This document shows, piece by piece, positions 8,507-17,883 of a stretch of DNA of 64,000 nucleotides. The notes beneath the pieces are model-generated. The model saw only the letters and a program-made list of their open reading frames with translations. It had not been told where the DNA came from and did not search any database. The translations under genes were made by a program, and so were the position numbers. This DNA comes from QZLE01 sp033852075. Its GTDB lineage: Bacteria > Pseudomonadota > Gammaproteobacteria > QZLD01. The stretch is from NCBI GenBank assembly GCA_033852075.1, contig JAWSVC010000014.1, forward strand, positions 1-64,000, in the 5' to 3' direction. Position 1 is the first letter of the stretch, and every line of letters begins with the position of its first letter.

Positions 8507-11500
8507 CTGCTACATCCTTGATTCGCTGTTTTTTGCCCTGATGGTAGAATCCTACTGCAATCAACAATATGGCAATGATGATAACCACAATCAGAGTCAG
8601 GTGGCTCTGAAAAAAAGAGGAATACTGAACTGGTTTTTCCTGAGGCTGCTGCGCATTTTTCTTTTCCAGCTTTTTACCCTGTATCGGTTCATTAGAAGCC
8701 TTTCCAGGAGCGATATCGGTAAGTTCAGCAGAGCGCTGTTGATATTGTTCAAGAATTTGGTTTAATTTTGGTGAATTTGGTGCAGAAAGTGTTTTATCAA
8801 TAAACTGTTCCAGTTTTTCGTTTCCCCCTTCGCGTACTCCACTAGCGCGACCATGTTTGGCAACCGACTCGGCATAGGCAGCGGCAATCTCAAGACGGGT
8901 AGCTTCATCGGCCTGCCAATAACCTTTGCGTATGGTTTCCAGCATAGTTACAGCCAGTTTTTGAAATGCGTGCGGATTGGTTTTATCAAACCATTCTCTG
9001 ATATCCAGATTCTGACTGTCACGCACATAAACATCGGCCACGTTATCCCAGTTGGCATCACTGAATGTCTGTTCACGCATGATTTCCCACCCCATCATGT
9101 TGTCGAGATTTTTAGCCAGGATATTGCCGCCGGCATAACCCTCTTTCATCATCGCCTTAATCCAGTTTGGATTGACCACGCGAATAAGTAAATCCTGCCT
9201 TGCAGCGGTAGTGGAATCAACCAGTTTTGCTTCGTCGGTATTGCGTACATCTACAAACAGCAGTTGCGGTTCGTTACCACTCATCTGCTTGATTGCAAGC
9301 GACAGTGTGCCATCAACCCACCATGCAAATTTATTGGAAAGAACAAAATCGCGGTTATCGTACCAGCTACGCATAATTGTTTCGGTACCACTAAGAGCCT
9401 GGTCAAAAACTTCAGGTGCATTTTCGCCCCAGATCCCTTCGGTATATACGTGTTTATTGTATTTTAAGAACAGTTCAACAAGTTCCTCGCGACTTTCCCA
9501 TTCTCCGGAACGCTCGGTCAGATAAAAAAACCAGTTGTGACTATCGATAATTTCTTCAGGTTTGGCGCCAAACATCCGTGCCTGCGAAAGCGCCAGTGCT
9601 CGCTGTTTTGCTATACCTTCGGATTCAAGTTGTTTTCTTGTTGCTTCACTATGTTGGTAGACATAGTTATCCGGTTCTTTTTGCGATGCTGCCAGACGAA
9701 TTGCGCGATCAAGCAGATGCATCATGGTTGGAAGTTCATCACGATAAACACTACGTGCCGACAAGAATACATCTATACGGGGACGCCCCAGTTCTTCGGC
9801 TGGAATCAGTTCAACATCACGCACCCGGTTCTTAGCATCCCACACCGGACGCACTCCCATCAAGTACAGTATTTGCGATTCAATAATGCCAAAATCACTA
9901 TAGGTGGCAAACGGAATCAGGCTGAACGCGATCTTCTGCGGATATTGGCCTTTGATTTCAAACTCGTCTGCCAGATGTTGATCTATTAACTTTTTCGCCA
10001 GATCCCATGATGCCTTGGATGGCAACTCTTCGGGATTGAGAATATAAAGATTGCGTCCACTTGGCACAACCGCCGGGTTACGTTCCGGACTACCTGATGG
10101 CCCCGGCAGAATAAACCTACCCTCAAGTGCCGCAAAAACATTATCAATTTCATAATGAGTTTGCTGCAATCCGCTGTTCATCTCAACTGCCACTTCTAGT
10201 CCTTCAACAAAGGCTTCCGGCAATCCAGCAGCAGGAACTTCACCGTCACTTTGTTCCACCGCCTGAGCAAAAGTAAGGTTTTCCTGTAAAACCGATTTCA
10301 GAATCTCACGCCCTTTTTCTTTCAGGAAAAAGATATCCATCTCCTCTTCATCCTCATCATAGAGCTGCTTAAGACTGTTAAGAAAACGTTTTCCAAGACC
10401 GGAAACCAGATAAGGAACCAGTAATTCATCACTTGGAGGTTCTCCCAGAATATGCATTCCGGCCGGAACCTGTGCATTCATCAAGTCATGCAGGTGTAGT
10501 GAAAGCTGCTCAATCTGCTCTTCCGTCATTAAATCATCCGCCCCTAAAGACAGATTTAAATCTCGATCCATACCGGTTGCAATAGTCTGTTCGGTAACTG
10601 CCCTGGCAAAGCGTTTCTTTAAAAAACCAATACCCAGTTGCTGATAACGATGAATATCTATCTCAAGATTAACCAGTTCATCCGGCAAACCTGCATCCAT
10701 TAGCGGAGGAGGAATAAAGCCGATGTGCACAGCATGAGCACGCCGCTTGCTCGGCAATAATTCACTGGTATTGCTGGTCAGCCAGGGATTAATATTGGGC
10801 AGATCGCCAAGAAAAATATCACTCCAATCAGAACGCGACATAACCGCCATTTTCCCTTCATAAAGCCACTCCGAACCATGAGTACCAAAATGAACCAGAG
10901 CATCGGCATTAAAACCGTGTTGTAGCCAGAAATAGGAAGCAAGATAGTGATGCGTGGGAGGCAACAGACTTTCGCGAGTGTCCTGAACCTTCATCGAAGC
11001 GGTTAGAGTTTCACCTTTAAGCGGCTGAGTAAATAGGATGACATTGCCTAAATCCAGTTTCGGCAAAACCAGATAGCGCTTGCCTTTATCTTCCCATACC
11101 ATGATTTTTCCCGGTATCGCCCCCCACTGTTCAAGAACCTGATCCCGACGCCACTGCGGAATATATTCTTCAAACCATTGCTGGTATTGCTCCTCCGGAA
11201 TAAGTACGGCATGACCGCTACGCGCTATCCGGTCGATCTGGGCTGGCTCCCACTCTCCCATCTGTCGACCATGATCCATCATTTGAGTAACCAATTCCTC
11301 GGAACTGGATGGAGCATTATTAATCGTATATCCAGCTTTTTTCATTTCATCAAGAAACTTAATCATACTGCGTGGAGCATTCAGATTATGTGCAGGCCCG
11401 CTCATCAGACCGGATTTATCAGCTTCCCGGTCATAAATAACCAGTGCTATTTTTTTATTTTTATTAGATTTACGCCGCAGTTGTATCCAGCGTTTTGCGC

Positions 11501-12584
11501 GCCCGGCAATCCGGCGAATACGATCTGGGATTGGAATAATCTCTTCCCCGCTATCGTGACCGGTTTCGGTTCCACCAGCCGCCAGCGTTTCAGTGCCACC
11601 CTTCATCTCTGCCGATACAATTTGATGGAACTGCTGCGATTTCGACATGCCGGTCTGGTTGCTTTTGCGCCACTCATCTATTGACTCTTCGGTAAACCAC
11701 ATTGCATGCAGACGTGGCACATCCAGTTTTTTCCAAAAATCCGGGCGCTCACGGGTATGTGAGTTCATAATCACCAGATCCGGTTTGAATGTTTCCAGTC
11801 GCTCTCGAAACTTTGGATCATCTGCAATAAAACTAACGGCCAGAATTTTCTGTTCGTGCAACTCATTAATGATTGCTTCTACCACACGAGGCTGATGAAA
11901 CAGGACATGATGCCGCCATGTTCCCAATGCCACTCGAGGTGCATCTTGCAGATTCCACCCAGCCTTTTCAGCTTGCTGTAAAAATTGATCGACGGTTTCA
12001 AAATCACCATATTGAGGGTGCCAGATCCTAACAACCTGTTCAGTAGGCGGAGGATTGATCTCACCCGGACGATTAAACCAGGTAATCAGCGCATAGCGTA
12101 CCATCTCTTTCATTGCTTCTCGTGACAAACCGTAATAGGACGCCATCTGTGGATCGCGCAGCATGTTCTCTGCGCCAATCCATTCCGCCCAGTTATTACA
12201 TATCGGGCCAGGACCAACACAAACCACTTTCAGCTGTGAACGTTTTTTCTTGGCGGTAACTACAGCCTGACGATATTGGTCTTTTAATTGACCTGAAGCA
12301 AATGAGGTTATTATCAGATCAAATTTAGCCAAATCGGGCAACTTATCACGTCGAAACAGGTCAATCTTAAGTTTTGTAACTGTGACGTTCAGTTCATCCT
12401 GATAATCAGCCATAGCATCAACCGCGCCACCTGCCATACCGATAACCCCAATGACAATTTTTTTCTCTGCCGGGGAGTTTTTTCTTTCTATCAAAGTATT
12501 ATCAGCATCTGCTGCGTGCGCAATCTGAACCACATAGCTCAGCAAAAATATGGCTACTGGAATTAACCGAAAGATTATTTTCAT
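8499..12584 (-). CDS. CobN/HmuS-like chelatase subunit, membrane-anchored
   Basis: A 1361-residue CobN-family protein. Typical CobN motifs are present, including VHFGTHGSEWLYEGK, GDLPNINPW and the long C-terminal catalytic region with YVRDSQNLD. Unlike cytoplasmic cobaltochelatase CobN, it has a Sec signal peptide (about 1-24, ending AHA) and a C-terminal transmembrane helix (about 1333-1352) followed by basic residues. It should therefore sit in the periplasm anchored to the inner membrane. This topology and the neighbours (TonB receptor upstream, ExbB-like and DUF2149 downstream) match HmuS of hmu heme-uptake loci, reported to remove iron from heme rather than to insert cobalt. No CobS/CobT partner is present. 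A purine-rich ribosome site (AAAGGGA) precedes the ATG. Cobalt or another tetrapyrrole metal remains possible. Confidence 0.85.
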   Translation of the reverse strand: MKIIFRLIPVAIFLLSYVVQIAHAADADNTLIERKNSPAEKKIVIGVIGMAGGAVDAMADYQDELNVTVTKLKIDLFRRDKLPDLAKFDLIITSFASGQLKDQYRQAVVTAKKKRSQLKVVCVGPGPICNNWAEWIGAENMLRDPQMASYYGLSREAMKEMVRYALITWFNRPGEINPPPTEQVVRIWHPQYGDFETVDQFLQQAEKAGWNLQDAPRVALGTWRHHVLFHQPRVVEAIINELHEQKILAVSFIADDPKFRERLETFKPDLVIMNSHTRERPDFWKKLDVPRLHAMWFTEESIDEWRKSNQTGMSKSQQFHQIVSAEMKGGTETLAAGGTETGHDSGEEIIPIPDRIRRIAGRAKRWIQLRRKSNKNKKIALVIYDREADKSGLMSGPAHNLNAPRSMIKFLDEMKKAGYTINNAPSSSEELVTQMMDHGRQMGEWEPAQIDRIARSGHAVLIPEEQYQQWFEEYIPQWRRDQVLEQWGAIPGKIMVWEDKGKRYLVLPKLDLGNVILFTQPLKGETLTASMKVQDTRESLLPPTHHYLASYFWLQHGFNADALVHFGTHGSEWLYEGKMAVMSRSDWSDIFLGDLPNINPWLTSNTSELLPSKRRAHAVHIGFIPPPLMDAGLPDELVNLEIDIHRYQQLGIGFLKKRFARAVTEQTIATGMDRDLNLSLGADDLMTEEQIEQLSLHLHDLMNAQVPAGMHILGEPPSDELLVPYLVSGLGKRFLNSLKQLYDEDEEEMDIFFLKEKGREILKSVLQENLTFAQAVEQSDGEVPAAGLPEAFVEGLEVAVEMNSGLQQTHYEIDNVFAALEGRFILPGPSGSPERNPAVVPSGRNLYILNPEELPSKASWDLAKKLIDQHLADEFEIKGQYPQKIAFSLIPFATYSDFGIIESQILYLMGVRPVWDAKNRVRDVELIPAEELGRPRIDVFLSARSVYRDELPTMMHLLDRAIRLAASQKEPDNYVYQHSEATRKQLESEGIAKQRALALSQARMFGAKPEEIIDSHNWFFYLTERSGEWESREELVELFLKYNKHVYTEGIWGENAPEVFDQALSGTETIMRSWYDNRDFVLSNKFAWWVDGTLSLAIKQMSGNEPQLLFVDVRNTDEAKLVDSTTAARQDLLIRVVNPNWIKAMMKEGYAGGNILAKNLDNMMGWEIMREQTFSDANWDNVADVYVRDSQNLDIREWFDKTNPHAFQKLAVTMLETIRKGYWQADEATRLEIAAAYAESVAKHGRASGVREGGNEKLEQFIDKTLSAPNSPKLNQILEQYQQRSAELTDIAPGKASNEPIQGKKLEKKNAQQPQEKPVQYSSFFQSHLTLIVVIIIAILLIAVGFYHQGKKQRIKDVADD

Positions 12585-12609
12585 CAGATCCCTTTATGTC
12601 ACGATTAGA

Positions 12610-14637
12610 TTAAAGTTTGAAACTAATTGAACTATTAACCAATAACCCTGGCGCCTCTGCCGGAACCGGAGGTACACTGTAGATGTCATAGTTATCATCA
12701 AGCAGGTTTTCAAAACTTAGTGTCCAGGATGATGATGAATTAATATCACCGGAAAATGCTAAATCCAGAGAAATATACTCATCCCTGACTCCTGCCTCAT
12801 CGTTATCATAATCATCATAACGGTCACCTTCATAACGGGCATTCAAATCAATAACTATCCAATCAAACGCCTGAACATTGATTCCAATATTTGCCTTATG
12901 TTTTGGAACAAACGGTAAATAATTACCAACTATGCCGCTGTCGGTATCATCTTCAGTCACAGTTGAACGATTGTAAGTATAACTTGTACGCAGCTCCCAA
13001 CCAGGAACAAATTCCCAGATTAATTCCGCATCAGTACCATACACCTTAACCCCGGTAATATTGTCAGCCTGACTTTCAAAGGCTGACAAAGTACGATATC
13101 CAATAAAATCTTCACTACGCGTATAATATGTGGCTGCCCGCACCATTAGATCTTTTGTGAAAAAGTGATCTACACCAATTTCTGTAGACCATGCCTTTTC
13201 AGGTTCAAGATTTGGATTACCGTAAAGCAAAGATGGGCCGCGCGAGAATACGGTATAAAGTTGAAATAATGTCGGCGCAGCAAATGATCTACCAATCGAT
13301 GCACGCAAGGTAGTTTTTTCCCCCCAGCGATCAACCAGTGAAAGTTTTGGGTTTACTGCAGACCAGGAGCGATCTTCATACTCAATATCCACAGCCGGTC
13401 TTCCCATCCCCGGATTGGTATCGATACTTTTACCATCACTGCTCTGAGAGTAATCGATTCTAAAACCAGGTGTAAAAATCAGCTTATGGTTGGCATAGGC
13501 ATAGCTCATCTCATCCTGTGCAAACAATGAAACTAACAGCTGTTTACCTTCCGCAGTAGCATCACGATCTGCAACATAATCGTTATCCTTATTCATGTAG
13601 GTGATACTGGAATCAAAGCCTACTGACAACAGATGATTCCTTCCTAACTCAGTATTAAGCTGGAAAAGTTGTCCATATTTTGTTGCATCATCATTTTCCG
13701 TATGATCATGAGTATCATATGTTGGTCTGGCGGAAAGAATAACCTCTCGCTGCAGCGAATTTATATACCCCAATAGAGATATATCCATGCTGTCATTAAG
13801 CCATCTTTCATAGGAAGCGGTTAACAGCGTTGTGCGATTAATCTGGTCGGTAAGTAAAATACCACGGCTATAATCTTCATTTACGTAGTTAAAACCAAGT
13901 GAGAATGAGGAATCATCATCGATATCTACAGTATATTTACCAAGCATACTGGCATCGGAACGTTCATTTGCAACGTAATAGGGTTGCTCTTCAATAGCCT
14001 GAACATAGCCCCCGGTTTTGTATGCCTTTCCTCCAAGAACATAACCATGCTTTCCAGATTGCGCACCGCTATAAGCAGAAGTTGTAAAGGTATTTAAACT
14101 ACCATAACCCAGTTTGAAAATACCGCCATTAATCTTATCAGGACTTTTGGTTATAATATTAATCACCCCTCCCATAGCGCCAGAACCATAAAGGGCTGAC
14201 ATTGGCCCACGCACAATCTCGATGCGATCCACCATCTCTTTTGGAATCATTGACCAGTTAACCGATCCTCCCTGACCATCATTAAATGGTATACCATCAA
14301 CCAATACCAAGGTTCTGCTTTGATCTTGAATGCCACGCAAGGTAATATCTCGCCCCGGCCCGCACTCGGCAATATGAGTTCTGGAATGGGAAACACTGGA
14401 AATACGCTTTAAATAATCGTCAATAGTAACTTCTGCTGCCTGTTCCAAATCTTCACCAGACACCACAGTCACCATAGCCGGAGCTTCTACCCAGGCAGAC
14501 TCCCTTCTGTTGGCAGTAACCACAACACCACCAATCTCGTCATATGAATCTGTTGCAAAACTAGCAGAGGGGATTGGAAGAAGAGTAATAGATGCCAGGA
14601 ACAAGGCACACTTATGATTAAAAGAGAGGAAACACAT
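12610..14637 (-). CDS. TonB-dependent outer-membrane receptor
   Basis: A 675-residue receptor: signal peptide (about 1-28), TonB-box-like EIGGVVVTA soon after the mature start, a plug domain (about 45-160, with TLVLVDGIPFND and IEIVRGPMSALYGSGAMGGVINI) and a 22-strand-type barrel ending in the aromatic/basic pattern ISFKL. The plug and barrel signatures are those of the BtuB/heme receptor group. It lies 25 bases upstream of the CobN-like gene on the same strand, so the substrate is probably a metal tetrapyrrole such as heme or a corrinoid. AAGGA sits 7 bases before ATG. I saw no convincing Fur box or cobalamin riboswitch in the 87 bases upstream. Substrate identity is inferred. Confidence 0.88.
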   Translation of the reverse strand: MCFLSFNHKCALFLASITLLPIPSASFATDSYDEIGGVVVTANRRESAWVEAPAMVTVVSGEDLEQAAEVTIDDYLKRISSVSHSRTHIAECGPGRDITLRGIQDQSRTLVLVDGIPFNDGQGGSVNWSMIPKEMVDRIEIVRGPMSALYGSGAMGGVINIITKSPDKINGGIFKLGYGSLNTFTTSAYSGAQSGKHGYVLGGKAYKTGGYVQAIEEQPYYVANERSDASMLGKYTVDIDDDSSFSLGFNYVNEDYSRGILLTDQINRTTLLTASYERWLNDSMDISLLGYINSLQREVILSARPTYDTHDHTENDDATKYGQLFQLNTELGRNHLLSVGFDSSITYMNKDNDYVADRDATAEGKQLLVSLFAQDEMSYAYANHKLIFTPGFRIDYSQSSDGKSIDTNPGMGRPAVDIEYEDRSWSAVNPKLSLVDRWGEKTTLRASIGRSFAAPTLFQLYTVFSRGPSLLYGNPNLEPEKAWSTEIGVDHFFTKDLMVRAATYYTRSEDFIGYRTLSAFESQADNITGVKVYGTDAELIWEFVPGWELRTSYTYNRSTVTEDDTDSGIVGNYLPFVPKHKANIGINVQAFDWIVIDLNARYEGDRYDDYDNDEAGVRDEYISLDLAFSGDINSSSSWTLSFENLLDDNYDIYSVPPVPAEAPGLLVNSSISFKL

Positions 14638-14724
14638 ATTTTTTCCTTAATAAAAACAAAACAACGTGTAATACAAAACAAGAGCGGCATATTAATGAAA
14701 AAACATGACACTATTATTAAGCGC

Positions 14725-16335
14725 TTACATATCGTTAGATTTGATCGGATAATCAACCCATATATGACTTATTCCAAAGGCCCTTACAATAAAATAAATC
14801 AGTATTATCCCAACCGTTATAATTATCGGCCAATTTGGAAATCTAGCCCATAAAGTAGGGCGATATGACCGCAAATTGATTACCCCTTTAATGATTGATT
14901 TGCTTTCGATATCTGATTTTTTTACTACCCGCGCATTATCGATAATGGCTGCAACTCCGTAACCGGTTGATCGAATTGCCGGCAAGCCATATTCGGCACT
15001 TCTAAGAATAAGCATATCGAGCTGTTGCTCGGATTCGGAGCTATTACCAAACCATGCATCGTTAGATATATTTACAATCAGACTGCTTTGTTGCGAGATA
15101 ATATCGTGTGATAGTTTTGGCATACCAATTTCATAACAGATCATTGTAGCCAGTGAAATATCCCTACCTATATCCCGAAAGGTAATCGGCAGAGCATTCT
15201 CACCTTTATGGTAAAACTGGCTCTGTTGATATCCACCCAATGAAAATAATGCATATTTACGCTCAGCAAATGGCAATAGAAAATTTTTATCATAACGTCC
15301 TGCTGCTTCACCATCCGGTGAATATAAAAATGCGGAATTATATATCCTTCTGCTCTCCCCCTTTCCGATAAAAGCAGGGGAACCGGTAAGAAGCCATGCC
15401 CCTGTCTTTTGGGTTATCTCCCTAATTACTTTTTTTGCTAATACAGAATTCTCTACGCCAGAAGTTATAGCGGTTTCCGGCCAAATGATAAGACGGGTAT
15501 TCTCCGAATCACCATCATCAAATGCCAGCAATGACATCTGCCGATAAATAGCCAATGTCTGTTGGTTAAATTCACTATTCCAACGCTGCTTTTGATTGAT
15601 AACAGGATGAATCAATGCAATTTCAATTTCATTTCCGCTTGATCCCTTATTATTAGGCAAGCTCATTACCCCAATCACGAATGTAAGAATGATTATAAAA
15701 AATGCCACAGTTGCCGCTTTAAAAAAGATAGGAATATTCTTAATGCCCCAAAAAAAGATCAGGCAACATAAAATAACTACAAAATGCAATCCAACACCAC
15801 CGATGTATCCAGCAAGACCGTGCAAACCGGGAATATTTACAAGAGCAGCAGGGAAAAAACCCCAGCTATTTTCAGGGGAAATATTAATTCTTAACCATTC
15901 TATGGTTGTAAATATTGATGCAGTTAATGCCGAAAAAAACACAGCTATTATGATGTTTTTCGTATTCACCAATAATGTAATTGGGTATTTGGCAATCTTT
16001 ACCACCAACCCCATCCAGATACCATGAGGAACTACTACCACCGATAAAAATAATAACCACGCAAGTAGCAAATAAAGCTGATAATGATTAGTCAGGGTTT
16101 CCAACAACCAAAAACTAATGGTTATTGCTTTTGTACAACCATAAATAAAACCGCAAATAAATGGATATTTAGATCTCTCTACCGCATAGAAAAAGATTAA
16201 AAATGCCGGAATAACAATAATAAAACAATGGTATGGAGCAAAAACTAACCGCATAGCTATACCAGAAATCACACACAGCATCAGATAGTTCATTTCCCGG
16301 TGTCTTGTTTTTATATCAATTAATTTTTGTAACAT
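14725..16335 (-). CDS. lnt: Apolipoprotein N-acyltransferase-like protein
   Basis: Lnt adds the third acyl chain to lipoproteins in the inner membrane. This copy has about seven transmembrane segments in the first half and a nitrilase-like periplasmic domain, then a last helix. The catalytic triad is visible as Glu in IIWPETAI, Lys in RYDKNFLLPFAE and Cys in TMICYEIG. An upstream in-frame ATG at 16389 would add 18 residues. The ATG at 16335 gives an N-terminus matching the family (about 35 residues before the APY motif), so I prefer it, giving 536 residues. No strong ribosome site helps the choice. Lnt usually sits beside ybeX/corC genes; here it is between a radical SAM region and the TonB receptor, so it may be a second copy. 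Confidence 0.82.
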   Translation of the reverse strand: MLQKLIDIKTRHREMNYLMLCVISGIAMRLVFAPYHCFIIVIPAFLIFFYAVERSKYPFICGFIYGCTKAITISFWLLETLTNHYQLYLLLAWLLFLSVVVVPHGIWMGLVVKIAKYPITLLVNTKNIIIAVFFSALTASIFTTIEWLRINISPENSWGFFPAALVNIPGLHGLAGYIGGVGLHFVVILCCLIFFWGIKNIPIFFKAATVAFFIIILTFVIGVMSLPNNKGSSGNEIEIALIHPVINQKQRWNSEFNQQTLAIYRQMSLLAFDDGDSENTRLIIWPETAITSGVENSVLAKKVIREITQKTGAWLLTGSPAFIGKGESRRIYNSAFLYSPDGEAAGRYDKNFLLPFAERKYALFSLGGYQQSQFYHKGENALPITFRDIGRDISLATMICYEIGMPKLSHDIISQQSSLIVNISNDAWFGNSSESEQQLDMLILRSAEYGLPAIRSTGYGVAAIIDNARVVKKSDIESKSIIKGVINLRSYRPTLWARFPNWPIIITVGIILIYFIVRAFGISHIWVDYPIKSNDM

Positions 16336-16402
16336 ATGATTAATAATGTAGATGTAACATGTCGGTAAATTTACATTCAGCAGACACATTCAGAAAATAA
16401 AT

Positions 16403-16639
16403 ATGCCTAAAGGAAAGATCCTAAAATACAAGAGCGGTTATAATCCTAACTCCAGCTCGATTGGTACCAACCTTACGCCATTATTAATTGGCGGAGCCGT
16501 TATATCATTATGCATTCCAATTATTTCAATTTTTGTAGCACGCAGAATCAAAAGAAAGAATAAGGCATCTGTTGATATTGATTCTAGTAATAATGATTCT
16601 GATAATATTGAAACTGAAGATTTAACCGAGAAAGAATAA
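16403..16639 (+). CDS. Possible small single-pass membrane protein
   Basis: A 78-residue ORF not recognised as any family. It has a polar N-terminus rich in Lys, Asn and Ser with two Tyr-Lys/Gly-Tyr motifs, a hydrophobic helix (about 26-48), a basic cluster RRIKRK just after it, and an acidic tail (DNIETEDLTEKE). This is a coherent positive-inside membrane protein pattern rather than random translation. It is divergent from lnt and convergent with the radical SAM gene, whose stop is 25 bases beyond its own stop. No clear ribosome site precedes the ATG, which lowers confidence. Its position beside a radical SAM/SPASM enzyme makes a substrate role conceivable, but nothing in the sequence proves it. 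Confidence 0.45.
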   Translation: MPKGKILKYKSGYNPNSSSIGTNLTPLLIGGAVISLCIPIISIFVARRIKRKNKASVDIDSSNNDSDNIETEDLTEKE

Positions 16640-16664
16640 TCAATAATCTTATTTGCAACAAAAA

Positions 16665-17834
16665 CTACAAATACCCACGAACTACAAACGGGCATTCCGG
16701 ATCAGGATCTGATAACGAACCACTAACAAAACGGCTTACGGCATGACATCCACCTTTGCAGATATTTAGATAATTGCATTTGCTACAGATCGTATCATTA
16801 CAATCATCCCAGTTTCTGAATGCAGAAAAGGTATCTGTTTTATTCCAGTTCTCAGCTAGTTGTTCGAGCGGCACATTTTCATTCTCAATAAAGCTACAAG
16901 GAGAAGCCAAACCATTGGCATTAACTCCTATCAGCCAATTTCCTGCATCACATCCCATAATTGCGAAGTATTCCAGAATTTCACGAGGAGGATTATGAAA
17001 ACAAATAAATGGAGTAAATGAGCAATCAAGTTTAAGACTTACCCGATATTTTCTAGCCAGCTTTTTTAACCTGGGATAAAGGTCAATAACCTGCTCGGGT
17101 TCTAACTTCATTTGATCGTAGATATCTTTACCACGCCCTGATGGTTTAAAGCGTAAGAATTCTATATCAACTATCTTTCTCTTTTTGGCATAGGCAATTA
17201 TTGCCTCTAACGATTCATAGTTTTTCCGAGAAATAACACAGTTGATACCAACCCTGATATCGTTTTGTTGCAGCAGTCCAATAGCTTGGTCGGCAAGCTG
17301 AAAATGCTCTTCCGGCCTGCTGGTTTCCAGTTTATTATCGACGCTATCCAGACTTACATTTACCTGTCCAAATACCCTACATTTTTCTGCCAACTCAGGA
17401 GTTATAAGATGGCCGTTTGTTGTTACGTTTGGAACAATATTGTATTGCCGAAAACATTCAGCAAGTTCAAAAAACCACGGAATGGAAAAGGACTCGCCGC
17501 CCCCCAGTGCAACATGAAATATCTTCATTTCGGCAAGTTTATTGGCAACCGAAATGGCTTTTTGCAGATCTTCTTCTTTATCGTTTAGTTTTTCAATATC
17601 ATTGCTGGAAGCCATGTAGCAACCGCTGCAACCTAGAGAGCAATAATCGGTAATGGCATAATGCGCCTCTATCGGCCCGGATAGTATTCCGTTATCTGGT
17701 TGATTCCATATATCATCATCTTTGCGGCTTAATTCTTTAATATAATTTTTATCCACGAAGGTCAGTGCCGGAGGATTATTGGTGGCAATTATTCCGCCAA
17801 ATGTTTCGTAACGAAGAAGAAAGTCGTCTTGCAT
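16665..17834 (-). CDS. Radical SAM/SPASM-domain protein
   Basis: A 389-residue enzyme. Cys65, Cys69 and Cys72 form the CxxxCxxC motif that binds the SAM-cleaving 4Fe-4S cluster (CSLGCSGC). The next landmark, GGGESF, fits the SAM-binding strand. The C-terminal region carries the SPASM cysteines, with CNDTICSKCNYLNIC and a later GGCHAVS and CPF, for auxiliary clusters. Such enzymes modify peptides or proteins (PqqE, mycofactocin, anSME groups). The N-terminal segment before the motif (YETFGGIIATNNPPAL) is also conserved-looking in maturase-type members. I chose the ATG at 17834 because GGTGA lies 8 bases upstream; an in-frame TTG at 17849 is less likely. It follows the exported protein gene by about 50 bases in one operon. 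The substrate is unknown. Confidence 0.85.
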   Translation of the reverse strand: MQDDFLLRYETFGGIIATNNPPALTFVDKNYIKELSRKDDDIWNQPDNGILSGPIEAHYAITDYCSLGCSGCYMASSNDIEKLNDKEEDLQKAISVANKLAEMKIFHVALGGGESFSIPWFFELAECFRQYNIVPNVTTNGHLITPELAEKCRVFGQVNVSLDSVDNKLETSRPEEHFQLADQAIGLLQQNDIRVGINCVISRKNYESLEAIIAYAKKRKIVDIEFLRFKPSGRGKDIYDQMKLEPEQVIDLYPRLKKLARKYRVSLKLDCSFTPFICFHNPPREILEYFAIMGCDAGNWLIGVNANGLASPCSFIENENVPLEQLAENWNKTDTFSAFRNWDDCNDTICSKCNYLNICKGGCHAVSRFVSGSLSDPDPECPFVVRGYL

Positions 17835-17883
17835 TATATTGTTCACCAACTATTCATAGGCGCATTGCCGTCCAAAATAAGTT

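Noticed and set aside
9172..9989. Long plus-strand reading frames opposite the CobN-like gene
   Set aside because: They are antisense shadows: no ribosome sites, no family motifs, and the minus-strand gene is a full CobN homologue.
11178..11895. More plus-strand frames, up to 168 codons, opposite the CobN-like gene
   Set aside because: Same reason; composition is that of reverse-complemented coding DNA.
14638..14724. Cobalamin riboswitch or Fur box upstream of the TonB receptor
   Set aside because: Only 87 bases, no B12-box and no convincing 19-base Fur dyad.
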